Assembly: GCF_018603435.1 (NCBI RefSeq)
Contig: NZ_CP075682.1
Span: forward strand, 1,426,001-1,490,000
Direction of reading: 5' to 3'
From: Chryseobacterium sp. ZHDP1
GTDB lineage: Bacteria > Bacteroidota > Bacteroidia > Flavobacteriales > Weeksellaceae
DNA: 64,000 bases
Below are positions 44,540-54,600 of this stretch, piece by piece (position 1 is the first letter of the stretch; the number at the start of each line of letters is the position of its first letter). The notes under the pieces were generated by a model. The model saw only the letters and a list, made by a program, of their open reading frames with translations. It had not been told where the DNA came from and searched no databases. The position numbers and the translations under genes are program-made.

Positions 44540-45823
44540 ATGAAAAAAATCTTTGTACTATCATTGATATCAGTTGGATATTTCCTTAACGCGCAGAATC
44601 TGAGTAACTCTCCTTATGCAACTTACGGAATCGGAGATGTAAAATATGATAATACGATCGAAACTACCTCAATGGGAGGTATATCTACCGCTTTTATAAG
44701 TGATTTTACAAGTAATTTCAATTTTGCAAACCCTGCAAACAATGCTAATTTCGAGCTTACAAGTATCAAGCTGGAAGCTACCAACGAAAACAATTACTTT
44801 AAAACAAACTATAACAATACGAAGTCTACCAAACATTCTACGTATTTATCGAATATTTCAATTGCTTTTCCTCTGTCTCCCAAACTGAAGATGGGGTTTT
44901 CTTATCAGCCGTACAGCTCAAAAAGCTACGATATTATCCACAGAGATACATTGTCCTCCGGCAATATAAGAGCCAACAGATTTAAAGGAAGCGGAACGCT
45001 GAGTACGGTACAAATGGCTTTAGGATATAAAGTGAACGACAAACTTGCTGTTGGAGCAAGAGCGAATTACTACTTCGGAAATCTTTATGACCTGAATGAA
45101 CTGGCTTATTCCAATGCAGAGTTAATTAACGGATATGAAACCAAAAACAGCATCCACAATTTTAACTTTACCTTAGGAGCAAGTTACCAGAATCTGAATA
45201 CGAGTACAGACAGAAAGCTTACCATCGGGGCGACTACTACTTTCGGAAATACAAGTAATATGACGAGCGATTACGTAAACAGTACCTACTTCTATTCTGA
45301 TGCCGCTGCCACTGTAAAAAGTAATGAAAGCATCATCGAGCAGAAAAGTACAAACTCTAAAAATCTTCTGCCTTTACAGGCTTCTATCGGAGTAGGATAC
45401 GGAGAAGAGAACAAATGGTTCCTTTCTCTTCAGGGGGATTATAAAAAAGGTGCGAGTATTGGCTATTTCGGAAGTACGCTTGATCTTCAGGATTCCTACA
45501 GAATTTCTGCCGGAGGATGGTATCTGCCGAATTTTAATAATTTCAGAAGCTATTTTTCAAGAGTTGTTTACAGATACGGAGCTTTTTATGAGAAAGGAAG
45601 TCTTCAGATCGCTGGACAGAACATCAATAAGTTCGGAGTTTCTGCAGGAGTACTGCTTCCATTCAAAAACAGCAGCATAACAAGAATGAGCGGTCTTGAA
45701 CTTGGACTGGAAATCGGAAAAAGAGGAACTACTAAAAATAACCTGATCAACCAAAACTTTGTAAACCTGAGAGTTGGTTTCAATTTTGCGGATAAGTGGT
45801 TCAGAAAGACTCTATACAACTAA
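44540..45823 (+). CDS. Outer-membrane beta-barrel protein
   Basis: A 427-residue protein with a signal peptide (MKKIFVLSLISVGYFLNAQ). The mature start LSNSPYATYGIGDVKYDNTI and PANNANFELTSIKLEA resemble FadL-like or uncharacterised barrel proteins of Bacteroidota. Many alternating aromatic strands follow, ending RVGFNFADKWFRKTLYN, a barrel-type C-terminus. It precedes lptC by 1 nt on the same strand, so it probably acts in the outer membrane with the LPS export machinery or is merely cotranscribed. The substrate is unknown. Confidence 0.78.
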   Translation: MKKIFVLSLISVGYFLNAQNLSNSPYATYGIGDVKYDNTIETTSMGGISTAFISDFTSNFNFANPANNANFELTSIKLEATNENNYFKTNYNNTKSTKHSTYLSNISIAFPLSPKLKMGFSYQPYSSKSYDIIHRDTLSSGNIRANRFKGSGTLSTVQMALGYKVNDKLAVGARANYYFGNLYDLNELAYSNAELINGYETKNSIHNFNFTLGASYQNLNTSTDRKLTIGATTTFGNTSNMTSDYVNSTYFYSDAAATVKSNESIIEQKSTNSKNLLPLQASIGVGYGEENKWFLSLQGDYKKGASIGYFGSTLDLQDSYRISAGGWYLPNFNNFRSYFSRVVYRYGAFYEKGSLQIAGQNINKFGVSAGVLLPFKNSSITRMSGLELGLEIGKRGTTKNNLINQNFVNLRVGFNFADKWFRKTLYN

Positions 45824-45824
45824 A

Positions 45825-46418
45825 ATGAAGTTTTTTAGAAACATATCATATAAAAAAAATATAGCATACCTTTTTAGTTGTGCTATATTTTTTGCTATAA
45901 CTTCCTGTGAAGAAGATCTTACGAAAAATAAAGGTAAGCAGAGTAAAAACTTTCCTTCACAGATCATTAATAATGCAAACATCATCCAGAGAGATTCGGG
46001 GTTTGTAACAATGAGAGCTAAAGCACCAATCATCGAAAAATATGAACTGATCGACAGTCCTTATACGGTTGCAAGAAAAGGAATTGACATTCAGTTTTTC
46101 GACAAGAAGAAACCGAAAATTCCCGGAACCATTAAAGCTAAATATGCTAAATTCTACGATTATAAAAAGTTTTACGAAGCGAAAGGAAACGTAAGAATTA
46201 CCACTAATGAAGGCGACAAATTTGCCATGCAGAGTATTTACTGGGATCAGGTAAAGAAAAATATTTATACAAAAGATACGGTGTACGTAACGAGAAAAGA
46301 CGGAAGTACGCTGATCGGCGCGCACGGAATGCGTGCAAAAGATGATTTTTCCGAATATGTTTTCTTCCAGAATTCAGGAGATTTTGCCGCGCCTGAAATA
46401 TCTCAAAACAAAAAATAA
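45825..46418 (+). CDS. lptC: LPS export protein LptC
   Basis: A ~197-residue periplasmic LPS-bridge component. I use the start at 45825 (MKFFRNISYKKNIAYLFSC), 1 nt after the previous stop; the open frame begins further upstream inside that gene. It has a lipoprotein-like signal (ITSC). The LptC fold is suggested by the repeated beta strands, YTVARKGIDIQFFDKKK, KFYDYKKFYEAKGNVRITTNEGDKF and MQSIYWDQVKKNIYTKDTVYV. It would pass LPS from LptBFG to LptA. It ends 4 nt before anmK. Confidence 0.84.
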   Translation: MKFFRNISYKKNIAYLFSCAIFFAITSCEEDLTKNKGKQSKNFPSQIINNANIIQRDSGFVTMRAKAPIIEKYELIDSPYTVARKGIDIQFFDKKKPKIPGTIKAKYAKFYDYKKFYEAKGNVRITTNEGDKFAMQSIYWDQVKKNIYTKDTVYVTRKDGSTLIGAHGMRAKDDFSEYVFFQNSGDFAAPEISQNKK

Positions 46419-46422
46419 TCAG

Positions 46423-47466
46423 ATGGTTTTCCATGCGATCGGATTGATGTCCGGAACAAGTTTAGACGGACTGGATATCTGCTTTGCCAGATTTGAGAAA
46501 CAGGATGAATGGACATTCAAAATACTGAAAGCAGAAACACTTTCCTACTCTAAAAACTGGGAAGATAAGCTTAGAAAATCTATTTATCTTTCTGCAGAAG
46601 AACTGCTGGAACTGAACTCAGAATACGGTTTTTATTTAGGGAAATCGGTTAAAAGTTTTATTGAAAAGCATCAGATAAAAACAGTTGATCTCATCGCTTC
46701 TCACGGTCATACGGTTTTTCATCAGCCTCAGAAAAAATTTACTTTACAGATTGGCGACGGAAGGGCGGTTAAACTCGAAACAAATTTACCTGTGGTCTAC
46801 GATTTCAGGAGTCAGGATGTTTTGATGGGTGGAAACGGAGCGCCTCTCGTCCCGATTGGTGACGAACTGTTGTTTTCGGAATACGATGCCTGTCTGAATC
46901 TGGGCGGATTTTCTAATATTTCCATGAAAATTCAGAACAAAAGAATCGCTTTCGACATTGCTCCGGTCAATATTATTCTGAATAAATTAGCTCAGAAATT
47001 CAACAAAAATTTTGATGAAAACGGAAATTTAGCAAGAACAGGAAGAATTAATGAAGATTTATTGTCTAAATTAAATTCGCTGGATTTTTACAGTCAGTCT
47101 CATCCAAAATCGTTGGGAATCGAATGGTGCAACGAAAATATTTTCCCTCTTTTTGAAGATATTGAAACCGTTGATGTAATGGCAACTTTTACGGAACATG
47201 CTGCGGAACAGATTTCAAAAGTTTTCAATAATTACCAACTTAAGCGCGTCTTATTTACAGGTGGCGGAGCTTATAATCAATACTTCATTGAAAAAATAAA
47301 AGCCAAAACCAATGCTGAGATCATCATTCCGGAAAAAACGATTATTGATTTCAAAGAGGCTTTAATCTTTGCATTCATGGGAGTTCTCCGGTATAATAAT
47401 GAAATTAATGTTTTGTCTTCTGCGACGGGAAGCTCACAGGATCACAGTTCGGGAATTATTGCTTAA
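46423..47466 (+). CDS. anmK: Anhydro-N-acetylmuramic acid kinase
   Basis: This kinase phosphorylates and opens 1,6-anhydro-MurNAc recovered from murein turnover, yielding MurNAc-6-phosphate. I use the start at 46423 (MVFHAIGLMSGTSLDGLDICFARFE), which places the conserved GLMSGTSLDG at the N-terminus. Other family features: DLIASHGHTVFHQP, QIGDGRAVKLE, YDFRSQDVLMGGNGAPLVP, NLGGFSNIS and LFTGGGAYNQYF. Length of about 347 residues is normal. It follows lptC closely in an envelope-related operon. Confidence 0.93.
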   Translation: MVFHAIGLMSGTSLDGLDICFARFEKQDEWTFKILKAETLSYSKNWEDKLRKSIYLSAEELLELNSEYGFYLGKSVKSFIEKHQIKTVDLIASHGHTVFHQPQKKFTLQIGDGRAVKLETNLPVVYDFRSQDVLMGGNGAPLVPIGDELLFSEYDACLNLGGFSNISMKIQNKRIAFDIAPVNIILNKLAQKFNKNFDENGNLARTGRINEDLLSKLNSLDFYSQSHPKSLGIEWCNENIFPLFEDIETVDVMATFTEHAAEQISKVFNNYQLKRVLFTGGGAYNQYFIEKIKAKTNAEIIIPEKTIIDFKEALIFAFMGVLRYNNEINVLSSATGSSQDHSSGIIA

Positions 47467-47501
47467 AACATAAAAAAACCTTCATTGCTGAAGGTTTTCA
47501 T

Positions 47502-47891
47502 TTATTTATAAACTTCGATCTTATCGGTAAGCGTATTGATGAAATTCTGAAGAGGTTTTTCCACCATCATTTTGATAAAAGGGTTGAATTTCCCTTCAAA
47601 TAACATCTGAACTTCGGTCTGATTTTCATTTAGAGGGTTTAAAGCCGCTGTTAAAGAAAAATCTAAGCTTGAACTTGCAGACTTCAACACTGCTTTTTCA
47701 TCAGTAACTTCTTCAATTTTCAGAGCAATTTCCGGCATTCCCTGCAATCCGAATTTAAATCCATTTTCTCTCGTTTCAAATTTCTGAAGACCGTCCGGCA
47801 TGAAATCTTTGTAATTTTCTGGCGATTTCAGGATTTCTACCAGGTCTTTAGATGATTTATTAACAATAATCTTTCGTCCTTCTAAATTCAT
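47502..47891 (-). CDS. SRPBCC-fold protein
   Basis: A 129-residue START/SRPBCC-like protein (helix-grip fold), a hydrophobic-ligand-binding type. Typical pieces are KSSKDLVEILKSPENYKDFMPDGLQKFE at the front and the amphipathic C-terminal helix MMVEKPLQNFINTLTDKIE. The ligand is unknown. It is divergent from the Nudix gene with only 40 bp between starts, so their promoters overlap. Confidence 0.75.
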   Translation of the reverse strand: MNLEGRKIIVNKSSKDLVEILKSPENYKDFMPDGLQKFETRENGFKFGLQGMPEIALKIEEVTDEKAVLKSASSSLDFSLTAALNPLNENQTEVQMLFEGKFNPFIKMMVEKPLQNFINTLTDKIEVYK

Positions 47892-47931
47892 TTTTTATTT
47901 TTGTATTTAAATTCTTAATTCTTACAAATAT

Positions 47932-48543
47932 ATGTATAAAGTTTTTGTGAACGAAAAAAAATTACTGTTGTCTAAGCAATCTGAAAACTTAGAAAAAACG
48001 CTTGGATACGAAAACGTCACAAGCCTGGAAATCGCTTTAGATCTTCTGGAAAATACATCGGTAAAAGAATTGAATGTTTTTGGTGAAAACATCGATGAAA
48101 TCTGGTCAGAATTTCAGAAATTATTCAGAATTATAGAAGCTGCGGGCGGCATTGTAAATAATTCTGCGGGTGAAATTCTTTTCATCAAAAGGTTAGGTAA
48201 ATGGGATCTTCCGAAAGGGAAAATGGAGAAAGGCGAATCTCGTGAAGAGTCTGCTGTAAGGGAAATTGAAGAAGAAACCGGGCTTACGAATGTAGAACTG
48301 GTGAAGTTCATCAATACAACGTACCATATTTATGTTGAAAGAAACGGCGATAAGGTTTTAAAATGCACGCATTGGTTTGAAATGAATTTCTATGGGGAAG
48401 ATACTTCAAAACCTCAGATTGAAGAAGGAATTACAGAAGTTGCCTGGAAAAACGCTGTTCAGATCGAAGATGAGGTTTTTCCAAGCACATTCAAAAATAT
48501 TAAACTGATTGTGGAAGAATTCCGAAATATGAAGACTAAATAA
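47932..48543 (+). CDS. Nudix hydrolase
   Basis: A 203-residue protein. An N-terminal ~65-residue extension without a recognised domain is followed by a Nudix domain with an intact Nudix box: GKMEKGESREESAVREIEEETGL (Gly, then REIxEExG catalytic core). It hydrolyses a nucleoside diphosphate linked to some group; the substrate cannot be told. Its 3' end overlaps the 3' end of convergent murF by 8 nt. Confidence 0.9.
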   Translation: MYKVFVNEKKLLLSKQSENLEKTLGYENVTSLEIALDLLENTSVKELNVFGENIDEIWSEFQKLFRIIEAAGGIVNNSAGEILFIKRLGKWDLPKGKMEKGESREESAVREIEEETGLTNVELVKFINTTYHIYVERNGDKVLKCTHWFEMNFYGEDTSKPQIEEGITEVAWKNAVQIEDEVFPSTFKNIKLIVEEFRNMKTK

Positions 48544-49807
48544 AGTCTATTGATTTTTCGAGAGCAATTCCTCTGGAACCTTTTAATAATATATTTTCTG
48601 AAAGAATTTTATTAAGTTTTAAATATTCTGTTAATTCGGCTGTGCTTTCAAACGCTGTTTCCGAAGAATTTACCTTTTTAAAATTCTTTCCGACTGTAAT
48701 AATCTGGTCAAAACCTAATTCCTGAGCTAAATTTAAAATATTCTGATGCTCTTTTTCACTTTCATCCCCCAACTCGAGCATATCGCCGATTATAATAGTT
48801 TTTGAACCCTCAAAAGTGATGAAATTCTGCAAAGAAGCGCTCATAGAACTCGGATTGGCATTGTAAGTGTCCAAAACCAGTGTTCTTCCGTCTTTTTTAA
48901 CAACCTGAGAGCGCATGTTGGTTGGGGTATACTCTTCAATGGCATTTTTTATTTTTTCAAAATCAATCCCGAAATGAAGTCCTAAGCTCACTGCTGCACA
49001 AAGATTGGTAAAATTATATTCTCCGGTCAGTTTTGAAACTGCCTTCCGGTTATCATATTTAATGCCTACAAAATTTTCTTCTGAGAATAATTCAAACTGA
49101 TAATCTGAATTTTCTTTTCCAAAAGTAATTTTCGGGGAATAATTTTCAGTTTTTTCTACCTGAACAGGATCATTTTCGTTAACGATAATCGTTTTTTTAT
49201 GATCTTTAAGATAGTCGTACAGCTCAGATTTCCCTTTAATAACACCTTCATATCCTCCGAAACCTTCCAGATGTGCTTTACCAAAGTTGGTAATGTAGCC
49301 AAAATCGGGTTGGGAAATTGAACTTAAAAGGGCGATTTCTTTCTGATGATTGGCTCCCATTTCTATCACAGCCATTTCATGTTCCGGCTTAATGGAAAGG
49401 ATGGTTAAAGGAACACCGATGTGATTATTCAGATTTCCTATAGTATACTGTACATTAAACTTTTCGGAAAGAACAGCATGAATAATTTCTTTTGTGGTGG
49501 TTTTTCCATTACTTCCGGTTAACCCGATCACAGGAATCTGCAGTTGTTTTCTGTGATAAATGGCAAGCTGCTGCAAAAATTCCAGTGTGGAATGAGCAAA
49601 GAAAATATTTTTCTCTTTATTTTCGAATTCCTTCTGTTCAACAATTACGGCTAAAGCTCCGCTTTCAATTGCCTGTTCAGCCAAAGTTGCTGCATTAAAA
49701 TTTTCTCCTGAAAAAGCAAAGAAAATATCATTCTTACCGATTTTTCTGCTGTCGATGGTTACTTTTTCAGATTGTAAAAATAAAGGATAAAACTGTTCTA
49801 TATTCAT
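48536..49807 (-). CDS. murF: UDP-MurNAc-tripeptide:D-Ala-D-Ala ligase MurF
   Basis: A 423-residue Mur ligase that adds D-Ala-D-Ala to the peptidoglycan precursor with ATP. The N-terminal UDP-binding domain includes TIDSRKIGKNDIFFAFSGENFN. The central ATP site is GLTGSNGKTTTKE, with AVIEMGANHQKEI following. The C-terminal domain includes VLDTYNANPSSM and IIGDMLELGDES. All features are MurF-like rather than MurC/D/E-like. It is not in a dcw cluster here. It lies downstream of gldJ on the same strand, separated by a terminator. Confidence 0.95.
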   Translation of the reverse strand: MNIEQFYPLFLQSEKVTIDSRKIGKNDIFFAFSGENFNAATLAEQAIESGALAVIVEQKEFENKEKNIFFAHSTLEFLQQLAIYHRKQLQIPVIGLTGSNGKTTTKEIIHAVLSEKFNVQYTIGNLNNHIGVPLTILSIKPEHEMAVIEMGANHQKEIALLSSISQPDFGYITNFGKAHLEGFGGYEGVIKGKSELYDYLKDHKKTIIVNENDPVQVEKTENYSPKITFGKENSDYQFELFSEENFVGIKYDNRKAVSKLTGEYNFTNLCAAVSLGLHFGIDFEKIKNAIEEYTPTNMRSQVVKKDGRTLVLDTYNANPSSMSASLQNFITFEGSKTIIIGDMLELGDESEKEHQNILNLAQELGFDQIITVGKNFKKVNSSETAFESTAELTEYLKLNKILSENILLKGSRGIALEKSIDFI

Positions 49808-49820
49808 ACTTCAAAAATAA

Positions 49821-49850
49821 AAAAACCCTCCAGAATTCCGGAGGGTTTTT
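49821..49850 (-). terminator. Intrinsic terminator of gldJ
   Basis: AAAAACCCTCC pairs with GGAGGGTTTTT (11 bp), with A/T runs on both sides, 22 bp after the gldJ stop. Confidence 0.82.
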
Positions 49851-49871
49851 TGAAAATTATTTTGATAAATA

Positions 49872-51467
49872 TTATCTTCTTGTTCTACCTTTATCATTTG
49901 CTCTCGCATCCTGAGCTACACGGAATCCGATCCATCCGTAAGCTTTATCCTGAGACTTGTATCTTCTTTGTCCCGGATCTAGCCAGTATGCTGTATCCTG
50001 CCAAGAACCTCCTTTTACTACTCTTACATCGTTAGTAACAGCAGAAGTTCTTTCTTTTCTGTCTTTTTGCAGTACTACTCTACCCTGTGCATCTACGATA
50101 AATCTTGATTTCGGAGAATTGTACATATCATATGAAGAAGCAGAATCTGATGCAGTTCTATAGTCTAGAGAAGACATTCTGTCTCCATCTCTATAGTTTC
50201 TGTAATCAGCAATTGTCTGTCTTTCATACTGACCCGGTAAGTTTCTGTAAACTAATCTTCCATCAGCTAAAGTATCATATTTAATGCTGCTTTCGTCTAC
50301 CATTTTGTAAGTTCCGTCACCGTTTCTTACGATAGCCTGAGGCATATTTCCTCTGTAGTAGTTGAAGTCGCTGTAATCTTCATCAATGATTGGTCTGTAA
50401 ACATCTGCTGTCCATTCTGCAACGTTTCCATACATACCGTAGATTCCTAAATCATTAGAAGGATATTGTCTTACGTCTGAAGTTCTTGCAGAACCATCAT
50501 TTTTCCAGCCTGCGATACCAGAGTAGTCTCCGGTTCCCATTTTGAAGTTTTCAAGGAACATTCCTTTTTCTCTTCCTTTAGTACCTCTCAGTTTTTCAAT
50601 TTCAGGTTTTTTACCCATATACTGATTGTACTCTCTGTTTTTAGCCATACCTAAAGCTGCATATTCCCATTCAACTTCTGTAGGAAGTCTGAATTTTGAA
50701 ACCATTGCTGCGTTCGGAGCTCTGTTTGCAGCTAACAATCTCTGGTTTGTAGTTTTCAAACCTGTTTTTTGCTGCATTCTTTTTTCATTGATGTAACCTT
50801 GCATTTCCGGATCATTCGATTTGAATTTATCCATGTTGAATGCAGTTCCACCCTGATTATTAGATTCGTTGATATACAAATCTTTTGCAATGATACCTGC
50901 CTGCATTAAGGCTTTCTCGTTTGCTCTGTCTGACAACCATTCGCAATATCTGTTTGCCTGAGTCCATGATACTCCTACTACAGGATAGTAATCGAATTCA
51001 GGAGCACGGAAATACGTCTCGTTGTAATCATTTCTAGATAATTTGTTGTCCCACAATAAGGTATCCGGCAACGCACCGTTGTAGATTTCCTTAAAGCTTG
51101 GATCGCTTGGTGGGAATACGTACTTCAACCATGTAAGGTATTCGCGGTATTCGTAGTTAGTAATTTCAGTTTCCCCGATAAAGAATGAACTTACCTGCAT
51201 TCTGCGAGGCGAGTTATTCCAATCGTGCATAACATCATCTTTCACTAATCCCATTGTAAAAGTTCCACCTTCTACATATACCATTCCCGGCCAACCTTTT
51301 TGTTTTTGTTGCTTTCCTGCAAAAAACCAACCTTGTTTCTCGTTTGGTTTCCAACCTGTTTTGCTGACAAATTTTTTAGTACCGCCGCCATTATTAGATC
51401 CTCCGCAACTGGTTAATGCAAGTGTAGAACTTAATGCTATTAATGAAAACAACTTTAGTTTTTTCAT
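49872..51467 (-). CDS. gldJ: Gliding-motility lipoprotein GldJ
   Basis: A lipoprotein of the type IX secretion/gliding apparatus, about 531 residues from the chosen start at 51467 (MKKLKLFSLIALSSTLALTSC, lipobox Cys21); the open frame extends 30 residues upstream without a signal. It has a formylglycine-generating-enzyme-like fold in two parts: MVYVEGGTFTMG...RRMQVSSFFIGETEITNYEYREYL, then FRLPTEVEWEYAALG, YGMYGNVAEWTADVY and VVKGGSWQDTAYWLDPGQRRY. It is divergent from porU, which places secretion genes together. Confidence 0.93.
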   Translation of the reverse strand: MKKLKLFSLIALSSTLALTSCGGSNNGGGTKKFVSKTGWKPNEKQGWFFAGKQQKQKGWPGMVYVEGGTFTMGLVKDDVMHDWNNSPRRMQVSSFFIGETEITNYEYREYLTWLKYVFPPSDPSFKEIYNGALPDTLLWDNKLSRNDYNETYFRAPEFDYYPVVGVSWTQANRYCEWLSDRANEKALMQAGIIAKDLYINESNNQGGTAFNMDKFKSNDPEMQGYINEKRMQQKTGLKTTNQRLLAANRAPNAAMVSKFRLPTEVEWEYAALGMAKNREYNQYMGKKPEIEKLRGTKGREKGMFLENFKMGTGDYSGIAGWKNDGSARTSDVRQYPSNDLGIYGMYGNVAEWTADVYRPIIDEDYSDFNYYRGNMPQAIVRNGDGTYKMVDESSIKYDTLADGRLVYRNLPGQYERQTIADYRNYRDGDRMSSLDYRTASDSASSYDMYNSPKSRFIVDAQGRVVLQKDRKERTSAVTNDVRVVKGGSWQDTAYWLDPGQRRYKSQDKAYGWIGFRVAQDARANDKGRTRR

Positions 51468-51631
51468 AGTCGATATAAATATTTTCAAAGTACAAAGAAA
51501 AAATAAATTATTCAATAAATCAAGTAAAGAGTTGATTTTTTTGAAAAACGTTAACAAATTAATTTTATTGTATCATAATTTAATTATAAAATTTTCATTT
51601 ATTTTGTAATTCAGAAATTTCAATAATAAAC

Positions 51632-54600
51632 ATGAAACAAAAAATTTCTCTTTTATTTTTATTAAGCTTTGTATCAACACTTTGGGCTCAAAGGATCACC
51701 ATCGAATGGGATGGCTCTAAAATTCGAGACTTTGGTGAGACAAAACTCAATCTCCCAAATTTTAAAAATCAGGGATTTTCATTCAGCCAAAATAACATTT
51801 TTATAACAACTAAACAACAAGTTGGCGAAAACCAGTTAAAAGTTTCTAATCCTATCTGGGAAAATGTTTCTGCTAAAGATTTGTTTTCATTAAGCAGGGA
51901 TCTTATCACCGATCAGGAGATAAAAGATATTGTGTACTACAATGCAGACGGAGCAAGATATGCCAGTGCCAATGTATCGCTCTTTAAGAATGTAAAGGGA
52001 CAGATCCAGAGACTTTCTTCATTTGAAATTTCTGAGACCAATGTTTCTAACAGTCTGGGGAATACTTTAAAGCTAGGGACCACGAATAACCCTTTATCAA
52101 CAGGAACTTTTTACAAAATAAGAGTTGATAAATCCGGTATTTTTAAAATAACAAAGCAGTTTTTACAGGATAACGGAATTAACCCGTCTTCTGTAAATCC
52201 TAAAAACTTCAGAATTTACGGAAACGGCGGGATTATGCTTCCTGAAAACAATCAGGACGCGAGGTACAGCGCGCTTCAGGAAAACGCCATTCAGGTAGTT
52301 GGAGAAGATGACGGGGTATGGAATGATAATGATTACGCTTTGTTCTACGCACAGGGACCAAACGGATACAATTTATATAATTCTTCAAACGGAAGCGGGG
52401 TTAAAAGAAGAGAATCCAGAACTTATCCCAGCGAAAATCTGAAGAATATTTATGAAGATTATTCGTATTATTTCATCAATTTCGATAAAGGTCCCGGAAA
52501 GAGAGTTCAGCCTGTAGATGTTAATTTACCTGCGAGTCCGCTAATTACCCGTTTTGATAATTATCAGGTGATTAATGTAGATCAGAAAAACCTGCTGAGA
52601 GTGGGTAGAACCTGGGTGGAAGACACTCCTTTTGTAACAGATAAAACAGTTACATTTACTACGGCTTCTCCGGTTCAGACAGGAGATAACATCAGGTATA
52701 AGGCACAGGTAATTGGCTATAAATCTCAAAAAAACAAATTGCTTTATAGCATCAACAACCAAAATCCAATTACTTTTACGGTTCCAACTCCGGATCAGAG
52801 TTCCACGTATGATTTTTATCCTACGAATTACTCCGGAATCATCTCCGGACTAAGCGGAAACCAGATCACCATCAGTATAAAACCTGATATTACACTGAAC
52901 CCTAACGGAACTTTTTATCCCGATTATTTTGAAATTCAGTATAAGGATAATCTGAGCTTCAACGGAACACAGATGAGTTTCAGGGATTTCTCACTGGTTA
53001 CAGGGAGCAATACAACGTATGGATTCAGCCTTGCGAATGCTTCTGCAGCAGAACAGATATGGGATGTTACCGATATTACCAACGCCAACAGAAGAGTAAA
53101 TAAAGCGGCAGGAAATGTAAACTTTAATTTTGCGTACACGGCATCTGATCTGAATTTCAATAATGAATTTGTGGCTTTCAGGGCAGATGCTGCATTTAGT
53201 CCTTCATTTGTAGGAAGAATCAATAATCAGAATATTTCAGCTTTGCAAAATGTTGATTATTTAATTATAACAACTCCTGAAATGCTGGGACAGGCGCAAA
53301 GAATTGCAAACTATCATCAGACCAAAAATAATTTTAATGTACAGGTGGTAGATACAGACAAGATCTATAATGAATTCGGTAGCGGCAGCAAAGATCTTAC
53401 GGCAATAAGAGATTTTGTAACCAAACTGAACACTCCCCTTGGAACATTGAAGTATGTGCTGATCCTTGGAGATACCTCTTTTGATTACAAGAACAGAATA
53501 TCCGGTAATACCAATGTAGTATCGGGCTACCAGAGTGAAATTTCTCAGGATCTGGTAAGGTCATTTGTTACTGATGATTATATTGTAATGACAAAACCTC
53601 AGACCACTAACTACATAGATTCTAACCTTCCTGATCTTCCTGTAGGAAGAATTCCGGCTGCCAATGCAACGGAAGCTTCTACTATGATTGATAAGACTTT
53701 AGCTTACTATAACAGTCTATCCGGACAGTCTACACCTTTCGGGGAATGGAAAATGAAACTGGATTTTGTGGTGGATGATGATAATGACGGAGGCGCACCA
53801 TTCCATACCGTAATGAATAATTCTCTTGTTACGGTTTTTGAGCAAAATAATACAACTTTAAAGGAATATAATGTAAGAAAACTTTATCTGGATGCTTTTC
53901 AGGCGCAAAGTACAGCAGGCGGACAAAGATATCCTCAGGTAAATCAGGCGATCTCAAATGATATCGGAAACAGTCTTTATCTTTTCTATTTCGGACACGG
54001 AGGAATCAATGGATGGGCGCAGGAAAGAGTTTTAACATTATCTGAAATTCAGAATGCGAATAACTTCTCTAATGTATACAGCAGATTTCCGTTTGTATCG
54101 ACAATTACCTGTGAGTTTACACTTTGGGATGATCCGGACGTTTCTTCTGCAGGAGAGCAGTTTTTAAAGCTTAAACAAGGGGGACCGGCAACGATGATTA
54201 CTTCAAGCCGTGCCATCGATGTTGGTTACGGAGTGGATTTCACTAACCTTTTTACACAAAATATTTTTAAACTGACCAACGACGATTTTGATACTTTAGG
54301 ATATGCACATTTAAATGCAAAAAAACAGAGAGGAGCTTCTTCTGAACATTTAAAAGTTAACTTCTTAGGAGATCCTGCCATGAAACTTACCAGACCGAAA
54401 AGATTACTGGTAATTGATAATATTGAAACTCCGGTTCCGGGATTAATCAGAGGACTTGATTTTGTGAAAGTAAAAGGTCATATTAATAATCCTAACGGAA
54501 CAGTAAACACAACGTTCAACGGAAGAGTTGTAATTAATATTTTTGATAAGAGATTAAACAAGACCACTCTGAACAACGATGGAGGATTAACTCCTGTTCT